Shown here piece after piece: positions 8,982 to 17,635 of a DNA stretch of 64,000 nucleotides (the first letter of the stretch is position 1; each line of letters starts with the position of its first letter). The stretch is from contig NZ_JAGSYI010000002.1 in assembly GCF_025685625.1 (NCBI RefSeq), forward strand, positions 806,001 through 870,000. The letters run 5' to 3'. Made by a program: the position numbers and the translations under genes. The stretch is from Acidicapsa acidisoli. Its GTDB lineage: Bacteria; Acidobacteriota; Terriglobia; Terriglobales; Acidobacteriaceae. Below the pieces are notes generated by a model, which made no database searches, was not told where the DNA came from, and was given only the letters and a program-made list of their open reading frames with translations.

Positions 8982-11162
8982 ATGCCTACTTCACAAGAAG
9001 GCCGTCTCATCTCCATTACCACGCCGCTCGGCGACGATGTACTGCTGCTCGCCGGTTTCAGCGGACATGAGGCGATTTCGCGCCTCTTCAGCTTCCATCT
9101 CGACCTCCTCACGGAGCAGGGCCCCATCGACTTCTCCCAAATCGTCGGCAAGAACGTAACGATATCGATCAGCCAGTCGGACAACACTCCCCGCTACTTC
9201 AATGGCCTCGTCAGCCGGTTCGCCCAAAGCGGCGGAGATACACAGTACATGCGCTACCAGATGGAAGTAGTTCCATGGACATGGATGCTGACCCGCTACG
9301 CCGATTGCAAGATCTTCCACAACAAGACGATCGGAGACATCATTCAACAGGTTTTCTCCGATCGCAGCTTTACCGATTTCAAAATGTCGCTCAGCGGCAC
9401 CTATTCGCCGCTCGAATATTGCGTGCAGTATCGAGAGACCGACTTCAACTTCATCTCGCGCCTGATGGAACAGAACGGGATCTTCTACTTCTTCGAGCAT
9501 GAGTCAGGCAAGCACACGATGGTGATTGCCGATTCTTCGAGCATTCACCAGGATTGCCCCGGACAGTCGAGCGCGGGATACAACCTCGCGGGCGGCGGAC
9601 TGGACGCCGACGACGTCGTCAACTCCCTGAGCCTCGAACAGGAACTGAAAAGCGGAAAGTATACGTTGACGGATTATTATTTTGTGACTCCCTCAACCAA
9701 CCTGCTGGCGAGCGAGTCGACTGTTTACGAGGTCGGAGGCAACTCCGGCTTTGAAGTCTTCGACTATCCCGGCGAATACACGACTCGGGGTGATGGCACC
9801 TCCTTTGCCAAGCTGCGCATGCAGGAAGTGGAAGCGGACCATTTGCTTGCCCATGGCAGCAGCGTCTGCCGCGCCTTCACGACCGGCTACAAATTCGAAC
9901 TTGAGGACCACCCCCAGGACGCGTTGAACGACACCTATGTGCTCACTGAGATCCAGCACATTGCCTCCGTCGCCGAGTCATACTCGACCAGCGGCGGCGG
10001 CGAGGGCGAGGGCAAAGACAGTTATTCCAATCTCTTCACCTGCATTCCGGCTACGGTTCCATTCCGGCCCGCTCGCATTACGCCCAAGCCATTCGTGCAG
10101 GGAGTTCAGACCGCGACCGTTGTCGGCAAGAGCCAGGACACCGAGAACAGCAGTGCCGATGATCCAGGCACCGATGGCGAAGAGATCTGGGTCGACAAGT
10201 ACGGCCGCGTGGTGGTGCTGTTTCCATGGGACCGCAAGACTGCGTGCTCATGCTGGGTTCGCGTCTCGCAGGACTGGGCAGGACAAGGATGGGGCGCCAT
10301 CACGATTCCGCGCGTCGGGCAGGAAGTCATTGTCAGCTTCATCGAAGGCGATCCGGACCGGCCGATCATCACCGGGCGCGTTTACAACGCTACCCAAACC
10401 GTTCCCTATGCTCTTCCCGACAACCAGACTCGCAGCACCTTCATGACGCGGAGCTCCAAAGGCGGCAGCAGCAGCACGTACAACGAACTTCGCTTCGAAG
10501 ACAAGACCGGCAGCGAACAGGTCTTTTTCCGCAGCCAGAAAGACTATGACAATTACGTCGTAAACGACACCCGCGAATGGATCGGCAACAACTGCAGCCT
10601 GATCGTAACCAAAGACCAGATGGAAAGCGTGGGCGGCGACCGCCATGAACAGATAACTGGCAAGAATATCGTCAAGATTGGAGGAGACCGGCAGGAACAG
10701 TTAGGAGCAAATGAGACCATCACAATCGCGGGAAACCGCAATGAGAAGGTAAGCGGAAATCACGTCGAAACGATCAGTGGCGACCTCAACAGCAACATCT
10801 CCGGAAATCTCAACCAGAAAATCGGTAGCACCTTGTCGCTCCAGGTGGGCCAGAATCTGTACGAAAAATCCGGCTCCAATTACGCACATCAGGCGGGCGA
10901 GCAGATCCATCTCAAGGCCGGAATGACCGTGGTGCTGGAAGCCGGCACAGAGATATGCCTCAAAGTCGGAGGCAACTACATCGATATCAATCCAGCCGGC
11001 GTCTCGATCGTTGGAACCATGGTCATGATCAATAGCGGAGGCTCTGCGGGCTCGGGCTGCGGCTCAAGTCCAACTGATCCCACAAGTCCCGATAGTCCAA
11101 CCGATCCCACGAAACCGGATGAGGCCGACGACGGAAGCAAAGGCACCAAGATGAACTCGTAG
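8982..11162 (+). CDS. vgrG: VgrG (TssI), T6SS spike protein
   Basis: VgrG trimers form the puncturing spike on the Hcp tube. The 726-residue protein has the phage gpD-like N-terminal region (LISITTPLGDDVLLLAGFSGHEAISRLFSF). It then has the gp5 OB-fold region with IWVDKYGRVVVLFPWDR, WAGQGWGAITIPRVGQEVIVSF and GDPDRPIITGRVYN. A repeat-rich C-terminal beta-helix follows (VGGDRHEQITG, IGGDRQEQLG, IAGNRNEKVSG). The end is a Ser/Asp/Pro/Thr-rich tail with no recognisable toxin domain, so this is a structural rather than an evolved VgrG. It lies 82 bases after the candidate effector-immunity pair. Confidence 0.95.
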   Translation: MPTSQEGRLISITTPLGDDVLLLAGFSGHEAISRLFSFHLDLLTEQGPIDFSQIVGKNVTISISQSDNTPRYFNGLVSRFAQSGGDTQYMRYQMEVVPWTWMLTRYADCKIFHNKTIGDIIQQVFSDRSFTDFKMSLSGTYSPLEYCVQYRETDFNFISRLMEQNGIFYFFEHESGKHTMVIADSSSIHQDCPGQSSAGYNLAGGGLDADDVVNSLSLEQELKSGKYTLTDYYFVTPSTNLLASESTVYEVGGNSGFEVFDYPGEYTTRGDGTSFAKLRMQEVEADHLLAHGSSVCRAFTTGYKFELEDHPQDALNDTYVLTEIQHIASVAESYSTSGGGEGEGKDSYSNLFTCIPATVPFRPARITPKPFVQGVQTATVVGKSQDTENSSADDPGTDGEEIWVDKYGRVVVLFPWDRKTACSCWVRVSQDWAGQGWGAITIPRVGQEVIVSFIEGDPDRPIITGRVYNATQTVPYALPDNQTRSTFMTRSSKGGSSSTYNELRFEDKTGSEQVFFRSQKDYDNYVVNDTREWIGNNCSLIVTKDQMESVGGDRHEQITGKNIVKIGGDRQEQLGANETITIAGNRNEKVSGNHVETISGDLNSNISGNLNQKIGSTLSLQVGQNLYEKSGSNYAHQAGEQIHLKAGMTVVLEAGTEICLKVGGNYIDINPAGVSIVGTMVMINSGGSAGSGCGSSPTDPTSPDSPTDPTKPDEADDGSKGTKMNS

Positions 11163-11237
11163 CCGCATACTGGCGAGCTTCCGCCGTTGCTCACCTCGCT
11201 CTGAATTGTTATCGTACAAAAGGTCCGGTCATCGCCC

Positions 11238-12602
11238 ATGAAGCAACTACAGCCCGTCCTCTGGAGCAAAGGCACCTTCCTGACGCCGCAACACATGCAG
11301 CTTCAGGACAGGTTCCTGGAAGACAGCCTGAACTTCCGGCTGCAGGCGCTCAAGTTCTGCGCCTGGGGGTTCAGCGAGGTCGTGCTCGATCAGGAATTGC
11401 TCGCTGACGGGCAACTGGCTGTCACCCGCGCTTCCGGCATTTTTCCCGATGGATTGCTCTTCGATATTCCGGGCCCGGATCAGCCGCCCCCCTCAAAAGC
11501 ACTGGCCGAGTTCTTCGATCCCGGCGTGCGCGACCTCGACATCTACCTGACCGTACCGGATTACAAGCAGAAGGGATTGAACGTCGCCGGATTGGGCCGA
11601 GTGGCCGGCTCTCGCTACCTTGCTGAGATTGCCACCGTCCGCGATGACAACACCGGCACCGGCGAAAAGCCGATCCAGATTGCTCGTAAGAACCTGCGCT
11701 TGCTGGCCGCGAACGAAACTCGCGAGGGCAGCTCCGCGCTGCGCATCGCTAATGTGGAGAAAACCGAGTCCGGCGCGTTCCGGTTCAATACGCGCTTTGT
11801 TCCTCCGCTTCTCGAAGTGCGCGCCAGCGATTACCTGCGCAGCCTGATTAACGGCATTCTGGAGATACTATCGGCCAAAAGCACGCAGCTTTCCGGCAGC
11901 CGCCGGCAAAAGAACCAGAGCCTGGCCGACTTTACCGCATCGGACATCGCTAATTTCTGGCTGCTGTACACAGTCAACTCCAACATCCCGGTACTCAGCC
12001 ACCTACTGCAAGGCCAGCGCTGTCATCCGGAGGAACTCTTCTCGGCCCTCACCGCGCTCGGCGCATCGCTCACCACCTTTTCAAACACGATCCGCCCGCG
12101 CGACCTGCCGCTTTACGACCATTTGAATCTGAGCAAGGTCTTTACCGATCTCGACGAGAAGCTTCGCATCCTGCTTGAGACAGTCGTGCCGACCAATGTC
12201 GTTTCTCTGCCCCTGAAGCACGTCAACAATACGATCTACGCGGCGGCGATCGATCAGGACAAGTACCTCAACAACACGCGCATGTACCTTGCGCTCTCAG
12301 CAGACACCAGCGAAGACACAATCATTCGCCGCGTCCCGCAACTGGTGAAGCTCTGCTCCGCGACGCACATCGAACAGCTCATCAGCAACGCATTGCCCGG
12401 CATTGCGCTCACTCATGTATCGAGTCCCCCCAGCGCGATTCCAATCAAGATGAAGTACCAGTACTTCAGCCTTAATCAGTCCGGCGCAGCGTGGGACACG
12501 GTGACCCGCGCACGCAACTTCGGCGCCCATGTTCCGGCAGATATCCCAAATCCTCAGATGGAGCTGATCATCCTGCTTCCACAGGCGGGTGGAGCGAAAT
12601 GA
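11238..12602 (+). CDS. tssK: TssK, T6SS baseplate-membrane complex connector, copy 1
   Basis: TssK trimers connect the baseplate wedges to the TssJLM membrane complex. The 454-residue product has the family opening VLWSKGTFLTPQHMQLQDRF, the conserved EKPIQIARKNLRLLA, the HPEELFSALTALGASLTTF segment and a C-terminal LELIILLP-type ending (MELIILLPQ). ATG 11238 is the natural start. Its TGA overlaps the start of a second tssK. Both copies keep the family signature. Confidence 0.9.
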   Translation: MKQLQPVLWSKGTFLTPQHMQLQDRFLEDSLNFRLQALKFCAWGFSEVVLDQELLADGQLAVTRASGIFPDGLLFDIPGPDQPPPSKALAEFFDPGVRDLDIYLTVPDYKQKGLNVAGLGRVAGSRYLAEIATVRDDNTGTGEKPIQIARKNLRLLAANETREGSSALRIANVEKTESGAFRFNTRFVPPLLEVRASDYLRSLINGILEILSAKSTQLSGSRRQKNQSLADFTASDIANFWLLYTVNSNIPVLSHLLQGQRCHPEELFSALTALGASLTTFSNTIRPRDLPLYDHLNLSKVFTDLDEKLRILLETVVPTNVVSLPLKHVNNTIYAAAIDQDKYLNNTRMYLALSADTSEDTIIRRVPQLVKLCSATHIEQLISNALPGIALTHVSSPPSAIPIKMKYQYFSLNQSGAAWDTVTRARNFGAHVPADIPNPQMELIILLPQAGGAK

Positions 12603-13960
12603 GAACGCTGACAAAACCCGTCTGGTCTGAGGGGATGTATCTTGGCCCGCACCATTTTCAGGCCCAAAGCCGCTACTTTGAAGACGCCCTGGACTTCGTT
12701 ACCACCAGCCTATGGCGCGACGCCTATGGATTTGCGGGGCTTCAGTTCGACCCGGACGCTCTGCGCAACGGCACCCTGGCGCTGACCCACGCGCGCGGTC
12801 TCTTCTCCGACGGACTCGCCTTTGACCTGCCCGGCTCAGATATTGCTCCGACGCCGAGGGATTTCGCCGCATTGTTTTCGCCCGTGGCCGATCACCTCAC
12901 CATGCACCTGGCGGTTCCGGTTGCGCTGCGCGATGGCCAAAATACCAGCCTGCAAAGCGCCGCCGCACCATCCACTCAGATCCGCTATCAAGGCGTCGAT
13001 CAGATGCTGCCCGACCAAAATACTGGCCTCGACGAAAAGCCGATCAAGATCGGACGCAAGAATCTCCAACTGCTGGCCGAAGCGGAAGTCACGGATCACT
13101 GCGTAAGCCTCCCGGTTGTTCGCATCCTCCGCGACGGTTCCGGTCATTATGAGGCGGATCACACCTTTGTGCCTCCCTGCCTCAGCCTGAGCGCCAGCCC
13201 AGCATTGATTGACATGCTGCGCCGTCTCATCGAGATTCTGGATGAAAAGAGCACTGTCTTCACCCAGGAGCAGCAGCAGCGCGATGGTGTCTTCCAGGCA
13301 GGCATGTCAGCCCGCCACGTGGCCCAATACTGGTTCCTCCATGCGCTGAACTCGAACGTGTCGCCATTGCGCCATTTCCTGCTCTCGCGCCACGCCCATC
13401 CCCAGGAGCTTTTCCGCGAGATGTCCCGTCTCGCCGGGGCTCTGTGCACCTTTGGGCTGGAGGTCCATCCCCGCTCGCTGCCTGCCTATGATCATCAGGA
13501 GCTTGGAGCGCGTTTCGCGGCCCTCGATGAACACATCCGCCGTCATCTTGAGATCGTGATGCCCTCCAAGGCCATCAAGATCCCCCTCAGCCAGGTCGAG
13601 ACTTTCCTCTACCAGGGAGAGATCCAGGACGAGCGCTGCATTGGACCGGCGCGTTGGATTCTGGAGATATCGTCTCCCATCGGCGAGGCTGATCTCATCG
13701 CGCGCGTGCCAAAGCTCTCCAAAATGTGCTCTGCACGCTTTGTGCTCGAGCTGATCAAGCGCGCGTTGCCCGGCCTGCCTTTGAATCATCTTTCCGTACC
13801 ACCGCCGCAGATTGCCGCTCGCGTCGAAAGCCAGTACTTTGCCGTCAATCGCGGCGGTCCGTGTTGGGATCACATCGTGCAAACCCGCCAGATCGGCGTG
13901 TATGTTCCAGCGGAGATACCGTCTCCACAACTGAGCTTGATTGTCCTGCTGGACGAGTAA
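12599..13960 (+). CDS. tssK: TssK, copy 2 (tandem paralogue)
   Basis: This is a second TssK of 453 residues: PVWSEGMYLGPHHFQAQSRYF at the N-terminus, EKPIKIGRKNLQLLAEAE, HAHPQELFREMSRLAGALCTF, and a C-terminus ending LSLIVLLDE. The start is ATG 12599, inside the ATGA overlap with copy 1. The longer frame from 12491 would only read through copy 1. The two proteins align over their whole length but differ clearly, so this is an old duplication rather than a recent copy error. A heteromeric TssK or two baseplate variants are both possible. Confidence 0.88.
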   Translation: MRTLTKPVWSEGMYLGPHHFQAQSRYFEDALDFVTTSLWRDAYGFAGLQFDPDALRNGTLALTHARGLFSDGLAFDLPGSDIAPTPRDFAALFSPVADHLTMHLAVPVALRDGQNTSLQSAAAPSTQIRYQGVDQMLPDQNTGLDEKPIKIGRKNLQLLAEAEVTDHCVSLPVVRILRDGSGHYEADHTFVPPCLSLSASPALIDMLRRLIEILDEKSTVFTQEQQQRDGVFQAGMSARHVAQYWFLHALNSNVSPLRHFLLSRHAHPQELFREMSRLAGALCTFGLEVHPRSLPAYDHQELGARFAALDEHIRRHLEIVMPSKAIKIPLSQVETFLYQGEIQDERCIGPARWILEISSPIGEADLIARVPKLSKMCSARFVLELIKRALPGLPLNHLSVPPPQIAARVESQYFAVNRGGPCWDHIVQTRQIGVYVPAEIPSPQLSLIVLLDE

Positions 13961-14104
13961 GCCTCTCTTGCATGGCTTCCATGCGCTTCGCTGCCGATCC
14001 CTTGAATGGGGTACCTCCATTCCATTCTTCTCAGGGATGCGGGCTGAGTTGCTGCTCGATATCATTTTCAGAGGAATCTCATTGAGGTCCCTGGAGGATA
14101 AATC

Positions 14105-14527
14105 CTGCAGCGGCTCTTCTCCTCTTTTCCGGGCGGTTGGCCTGGTATCGGCCTGCTGCTATTGCGTCTGGCGGTCAGTTATCGGCTGATCGATCTCGGA
14201 CTTGGTTTCCTGCTCGCCCAGGATTCGTCGAAATCCAGCATCTGGCTTATGGGCGCGACTTGGCTTGTCGCCGGTTCTTGCCTGCTCACGGGCTTTCTGA
14301 CTCCGATTGTCAGCGCTGCGGCGGCAATTGCAAGCTCAACGGCAGTCCTTTCTCTGCTTTCATCGATCCCCCTTGGAGACTGGCGAAGCAGGATGACATC
14401 TGTCGACATCACGGCGGTCTTAATAGCTCTGGTCTTTCTTGGCCCTGGAGCGTTCTCTTTGGATGCGCGCCTATTTGGGCGGCGCGAGATCATCATTCCC
14501 GACACTCATCGTCCACCGAGACCGTAA
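14105..14527 (+). CDS. DoxX-like small membrane protein, probable non-ATG start
   Basis: The product is a four-helix membrane protein of about 140 residues. The region after LLLLRLAVSYRLIDLGLGF resembles DoxX/YphA-type proteins. No ATG precedes the first helix in frame. The nearest upstream in-frame stop ends at 14101. The best start is CTG 14105, seven bases after GGAGG (14093-14097), giving an N-terminus LQRLFSSFPGGWPGIG as seen in related proteins. A TTG at 14162 would cut into the first helix. Its function is unknown. It faces the AraC gene with a 12-base gap. Confidence 0.6.
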   Translation: MQRLFSSFPGGWPGIGLLLLRLAVSYRLIDLGLGFLLAQDSSKSSIWLMGATWLVAGSCLLTGFLTPIVSAAAAIASSTAVLSLLSSIPLGDWRSRMTSVDITAVLIALVFLGPGAFSLDARLFGRREIIIPDTHRPPRP

Positions 14528-14539
14528 CGAGCGGCGCGA

Positions 14540-15448
14540 TCACTCGGTACGAAATCTCCCCGGAGTGGCTCCGGTGAACCGCCGGAAAATTGTCGTGAAC
14601 TGGCTCTGGCTGGCGAAGCCGCAGCGATAAGCCACTTCAGCCAGCGAAACATCCGCGTCCTTTAGCAATTGCTGAGCACGTTCGACCCGACGGCGAGATA
14701 CATACTGGTGCGGCGTAAAGCCGGTCGATTGCCGGAACATATCCGCAAAATAATGCGCGCTCAGTTTGGCCACCTTCGCGAGCGCATCGATCGAAAGGTC
14801 GCGCTCGAGAAATTGCTCAATATATTCTCGAACCCTGCGCTCGCGGGCTGGCCCCAATCCCATGGCCGGCTCGGATGCTACCTCCAGATTGTCGTTGTAG
14901 CTGCGCAAGAGGTGAGTCGCCAGGACCGTGACAAGCGAATCTGCGAAGTCTTCGCACAGCCTTTGCGTTTCGCATTCCCGATACAGGGCACGCCCCAGTT
15001 CTTCGATGAACGGATCGCGCACCAGATGCGCTGTTCGCAGCTCAAAGGAACTGGAGTGCAGGATTCGCTCCGCAGTGTCCGCAAGCACGCTCTCGCTGAT
15101 GTAAATGTGGATCAGACTCGCGCGGCGTTGCCAAAGTGTCCGATGAGGTTCCCCGGCAGGGATCACGGAAACCGCGTTTCCGCTCAGTTCGCGATGGCCT
15201 GGAGGCTTTGATCCGCTCCTCCACTCGGCATGGACGTGAGCTGGTTCCAGCCCGATGGTCACCTGAGTACAGTCGTGGGTGTGCTCGCGCCAGGCACTGC
15301 GAGGCTGGTCGGCGGCATAGACCCAGTATCCTTTGCCCTCAAACCAGAAATGCTCCGACGGGAGCGGGTCTTCGGCTCCAACGAGAATAATGCGCGTATC
15401 TTCCCGTTTTTCTGCAGGTTCCGGATTGTTTGCTTCAATTTGCTTCAA
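14540..15448 (-). CDS. AraC-family transcriptional regulator
   Basis: This 302-residue regulator has an N-terminal cupin-like sensing half with an HTHDCTQVTIG strand. The C-terminal AraC DNA-binding domain (about 195-300) has two helix-turn-helix units: LSIDALAKVAKLSAHYFADMF and VSLAEVAYRCGFASQSQFTTIF, followed by RRFTGATPGRFR. TTG 15448 is chosen because an in-frame stop lies just upstream and no ATG exists. The codons around it form a tandem TTGAAGCAAA duplication. It is divergent from the bicupin-dehydrogenase operon across 140 bases and probably controls it. Confidence 0.88.
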   Translation of the reverse strand: MKQIEANNPEPAEKREDTRIILVGAEDPLPSEHFWFEGKGYWVYAADQPRSAWREHTHDCTQVTIGLEPAHVHAEWRSGSKPPGHRELSGNAVSVIPAGEPHRTLWQRRASLIHIYISESVLADTAERILHSSSFELRTAHLVRDPFIEELGRALYRECETQRLCEDFADSLVTVLATHLLRSYNDNLEVASEPAMGLGPARERRVREYIEQFLERDLSIDALAKVAKLSAHYFADMFRQSTGFTPHQYVSRRRVERAQQLLKDADVSLAEVAYRCGFASQSQFTTIFRRFTGATPGRFRTE

Positions 15449-15466
15449 TTTCCCGCCCGTACTTTC

Positions 15467-15478
15467 ATTCTAAAGAAT
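15467..15478. promoter_or_regulatory. Short palindrome in the AraC-bicupin intergenic region
   Basis: ATTCT-AA-AGAAT is a perfect dyad in the 140-base gap between the divergent AraC and bicupin genes, close to the AraC start. It is a weak candidate for a regulator site. Confidence 0.3.
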
Positions 15479-15588
15479 CCAAAATCCTTCGGGAGATGCG
15501 GAAAGACCGGCGCCGCAGATTTAACCATACTGAGATTCATGGACAGGGCTGAAGTCGTTCGGTACTTCACCCCAAAGGAGATGCGCAT

Positions 15589-16533
15589 TTGAGCACTGAA
15601 ACAGCATTGGAACTTATTCCGACAGCCAAGCTTACACAGGATGTCCAGATTTTTGAATACAGCAAGGCCGCTAACCCAATCGAGTCCGGATCAACGCCGA
15701 GCATTCCGATCAAGGAGTTTGCGGCGGACCTCTACGCGACCGGCAAGAGCCGCATTGCGCCGCTGGACCTGAGCGCCGAACTGCGAACCTCTTATGCGGC
15801 GACCAGTCCCAGCCTGTTGGCCAGCTTTGTTCGCATTAATGCCGGGGAGGAACTGACGACTTCTCCGAAGGCCAGCAGCGAGTTCTATTACGTCATTCGC
15901 GGCAAGGGAACCACGGAGACTGCCGAGGGCGCAATTACCTGGAAGGACGGGGATTTCATCACGCTTCCCGGACTGCGAGCAACCCACTTCGCGGAAGAAG
16001 ACACAGCGTTCTACATGGTCAACGACTCGCCCCTGTTCGCCTATCTGGGAGCAAAGCAGTCCGAAGCGCGCTTCTCCCCGACTGTTTATACCCGAGAGGC
16101 CGTTTTCGCCGAACTCGAAGCCGCCAGGAACGACCCCGAGGCTTCAAAGCGCAGCCGCATCAGCGTCCTGCTGGCCAACAAGAACTTTGAGCAGACGATG
16201 ACCATCACCCACACCCTTTGGACCATGTTCGGGGTAGTCGGGCCCGGCACGCGCCAGCTTCCTCATCGCCATCAGTCGGTTGCACTGGATTTTGTCGTGG
16301 AAGCGAAGCCGGGAGCATACACACTTCTCGGCCCGGAGCTGAATGAAGACGGCACGATCAAGGACGCGGTTCGCGTCGACTGGGTGACGGGAGCAGCCTT
16401 CGTTACGCCTCCAGGCTATTGGCATGAGCACGTCAACGCCTCCGACGCCGATGCATACGTAATGCCCATTCAGGATGCGGGCCTGCATACTTACCTGCGC
16501 ACGCTCGATATTCAGTTCTTTCTAGAAGATTAG
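15589..16533 (+). CDS. Bicupin protein, gentisate-dioxygenase-like
   Basis: The 314-residue protein has two cupin folds. The first centres on FYYVIRGKGTTET with HFAEE later. The second has the metal-binding pattern LPHRHQSVALDFVVE and PGYWHEHVNA. Gentisate 1,2-dioxygenases and related quercetinase-type enzymes share this plan, but the exact substrate cannot be read from sequence. The TTG start at 15589 follows AAAGGAG at 15574-15580. This is the first gene of the cluster facing the AraC regulator. Confidence 0.72.
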   Translation: MSTETALELIPTAKLTQDVQIFEYSKAANPIESGSTPSIPIKEFAADLYATGKSRIAPLDLSAELRTSYAATSPSLLASFVRINAGEELTTSPKASSEFYYVIRGKGTTETAEGAITWKDGDFITLPGLRATHFAEEDTAFYMVNDSPLFAYLGAKQSEARFSPTVYTREAVFAELEAARNDPEASKRSRISVLLANKNFEQTMTITHTLWTMFGVVGPGTRQLPHRHQSVALDFVVEAKPGAYTLLGPELNEDGTIKDAVRVDWVTGAAFVTPPGYWHEHVNASDADAYVMPIQDAGLHTYLRTLDIQFFLED

Positions 16534-16573
16534 CTCGTGGATTAACGCAAGGATTAGCAGGTCAAAGACATTG

Positions 16574-16598
16574 GCTGTGGAGCGAATCGCTCCACAGC
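16574..16598 (+). promoter_or_regulatory. Perfect 11-bp hairpin between the bicupin and dehydrogenase genes
   Basis: GCTGTGGAGCG and CGCTCCACAGC pair perfectly around a three-base loop, 41 bases after the bicupin stop. There is no T-run. It may partially terminate transcription or protect the upstream mRNA. Confidence 0.55.
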
Positions 16599-16643
16599 TC
16601 TCAACCATCCAAAAACTAATGGCAAGGAGAGCATCAGGCAGGA

Positions 16644-17549
16644 ATGACAGACACAATCATCAATAAACAAAACACACAGCTTGGCTTCATCGGCCTGGGA
16701 CTCATGGGCAGCCGGTTGATCCGCCGCCTTCATTCTTCGGGCTGGAATATACAGGGATGGAATCGCAGCGCGGAACCAGCACAAGCCCTTAGCCGCGATG
16801 GAATTGAAGTCGCCGATTCGCTCGCAAAATTGACCGCTGATTCCGCGGTCGTGCTTTCCTGTCTCGGCAACGATACAGCGGTTCAGGCTGTGTACTTCGA
16901 CGAGGGCGGCGTCTTTGCAGCCGTCGAGCCGGGAACAATCATTCTGGAGATGAGCACCATCTCGCCTGAGCTGTCGCGCCTTCTGCATCAGGAAGCTGAG
17001 AGTCGCGGTGCGCTCTTGATCGATCTGGCGATTTCTGGATCAACCGCGGCTGTCGAGGCGGGCGCAATTACCCTCCTGGCCGGCGGCGATCCGGACACGT
17101 TCTCTCAATGTGTTCCCATCTACGAGTCGATTGCCAAGCAGTGGTTTCTGATGGGGCCGGCAACTAGCGGAATCCGCATGAAGCTGGTCGTCAATCTTCT
17201 TCTGGGCGTCAACATGCAGGCCATTGCGGAGGCAGTCTCGCTCGGGGAGCATCTGCGGATCGAGCGCGATGTGCTTCTTGATGTCTTATCCAAAACGGCA
17301 GTGATCGCTCCGGCCTTCGTCGGAAAATTCCAGAAGATCAAAGACAACGACTATTCGCCGCAGTTTCCGCTGCGTTTGATGAGCAAAGACCTGGATCTAG
17401 TTGACAAGGCAGCCAAGCTCTCCGGCGCAGAATTACCGGCAACCAAGGTGGCTAAGTCGATCTACGCTTCCATCTTGTCCTCAAGCGGGGATCTGGATAT
17501 GTCTGCCATTACGCCCTTCGTCGGGCACTATCTCGATTCGCGTAAGTAA
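16644..17549 (+). CDS. NAD(P)-dependent 3-hydroxyisobutyrate-dehydrogenase-family oxidoreductase
   Basis: Members of this beta-hydroxyacid dehydrogenase family oxidise or reduce beta-hydroxyacids or aldehydes with NAD(P). The 301-residue protein has the Rossmann signature GFIGLGLMGSRL near residue 15, a DLAISGSTAAVEAGAITLLAGG substrate loop, and the catalytic-lysine helix MKLVVNLLLGVNMQAIAEA. Length is normal. GGCAGGA precedes ATG 16644. A strong hairpin separates it from the bicupin gene, so its transcription may be partly independent. Confidence 0.85.
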   Translation: MTDTIINKQNTQLGFIGLGLMGSRLIRRLHSSGWNIQGWNRSAEPAQALSRDGIEVADSLAKLTADSAVVLSCLGNDTAVQAVYFDEGGVFAAVEPGTIILEMSTISPELSRLLHQEAESRGALLIDLAISGSTAAVEAGAITLLAGGDPDTFSQCVPIYESIAKQWFLMGPATSGIRMKLVVNLLLGVNMQAIAEAVSLGEHLRIERDVLLDVLSKTAVIAPAFVGKFQKIKDNDYSPQFPLRLMSKDLDLVDKAAKLSGAELPATKVAKSIYASILSSSGDLDMSAITPFVGHYLDSRK

Positions 17550-17635
17550 TCGCCAAAGATGGCGTGTATCGAATTTACGTAGGCGCCGGGTGAAGGATGC
17601 AGTCCGTCCGGCAAAAGCAGTCAGGAGAAACTAAA

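Noticed and set aside
8982-11162. Toxin domain at the VgrG C-terminus
   Set aside because: After the beta-helix repeats only a short Ser/Asp/Thr/Pro-rich tail remains; nothing resembles a catalytic domain.
13307-14065. A 252-codon minus-strand frame over the second tssK
   Set aside because: Antisense to a gene with strong family signature; no recognisable motif.
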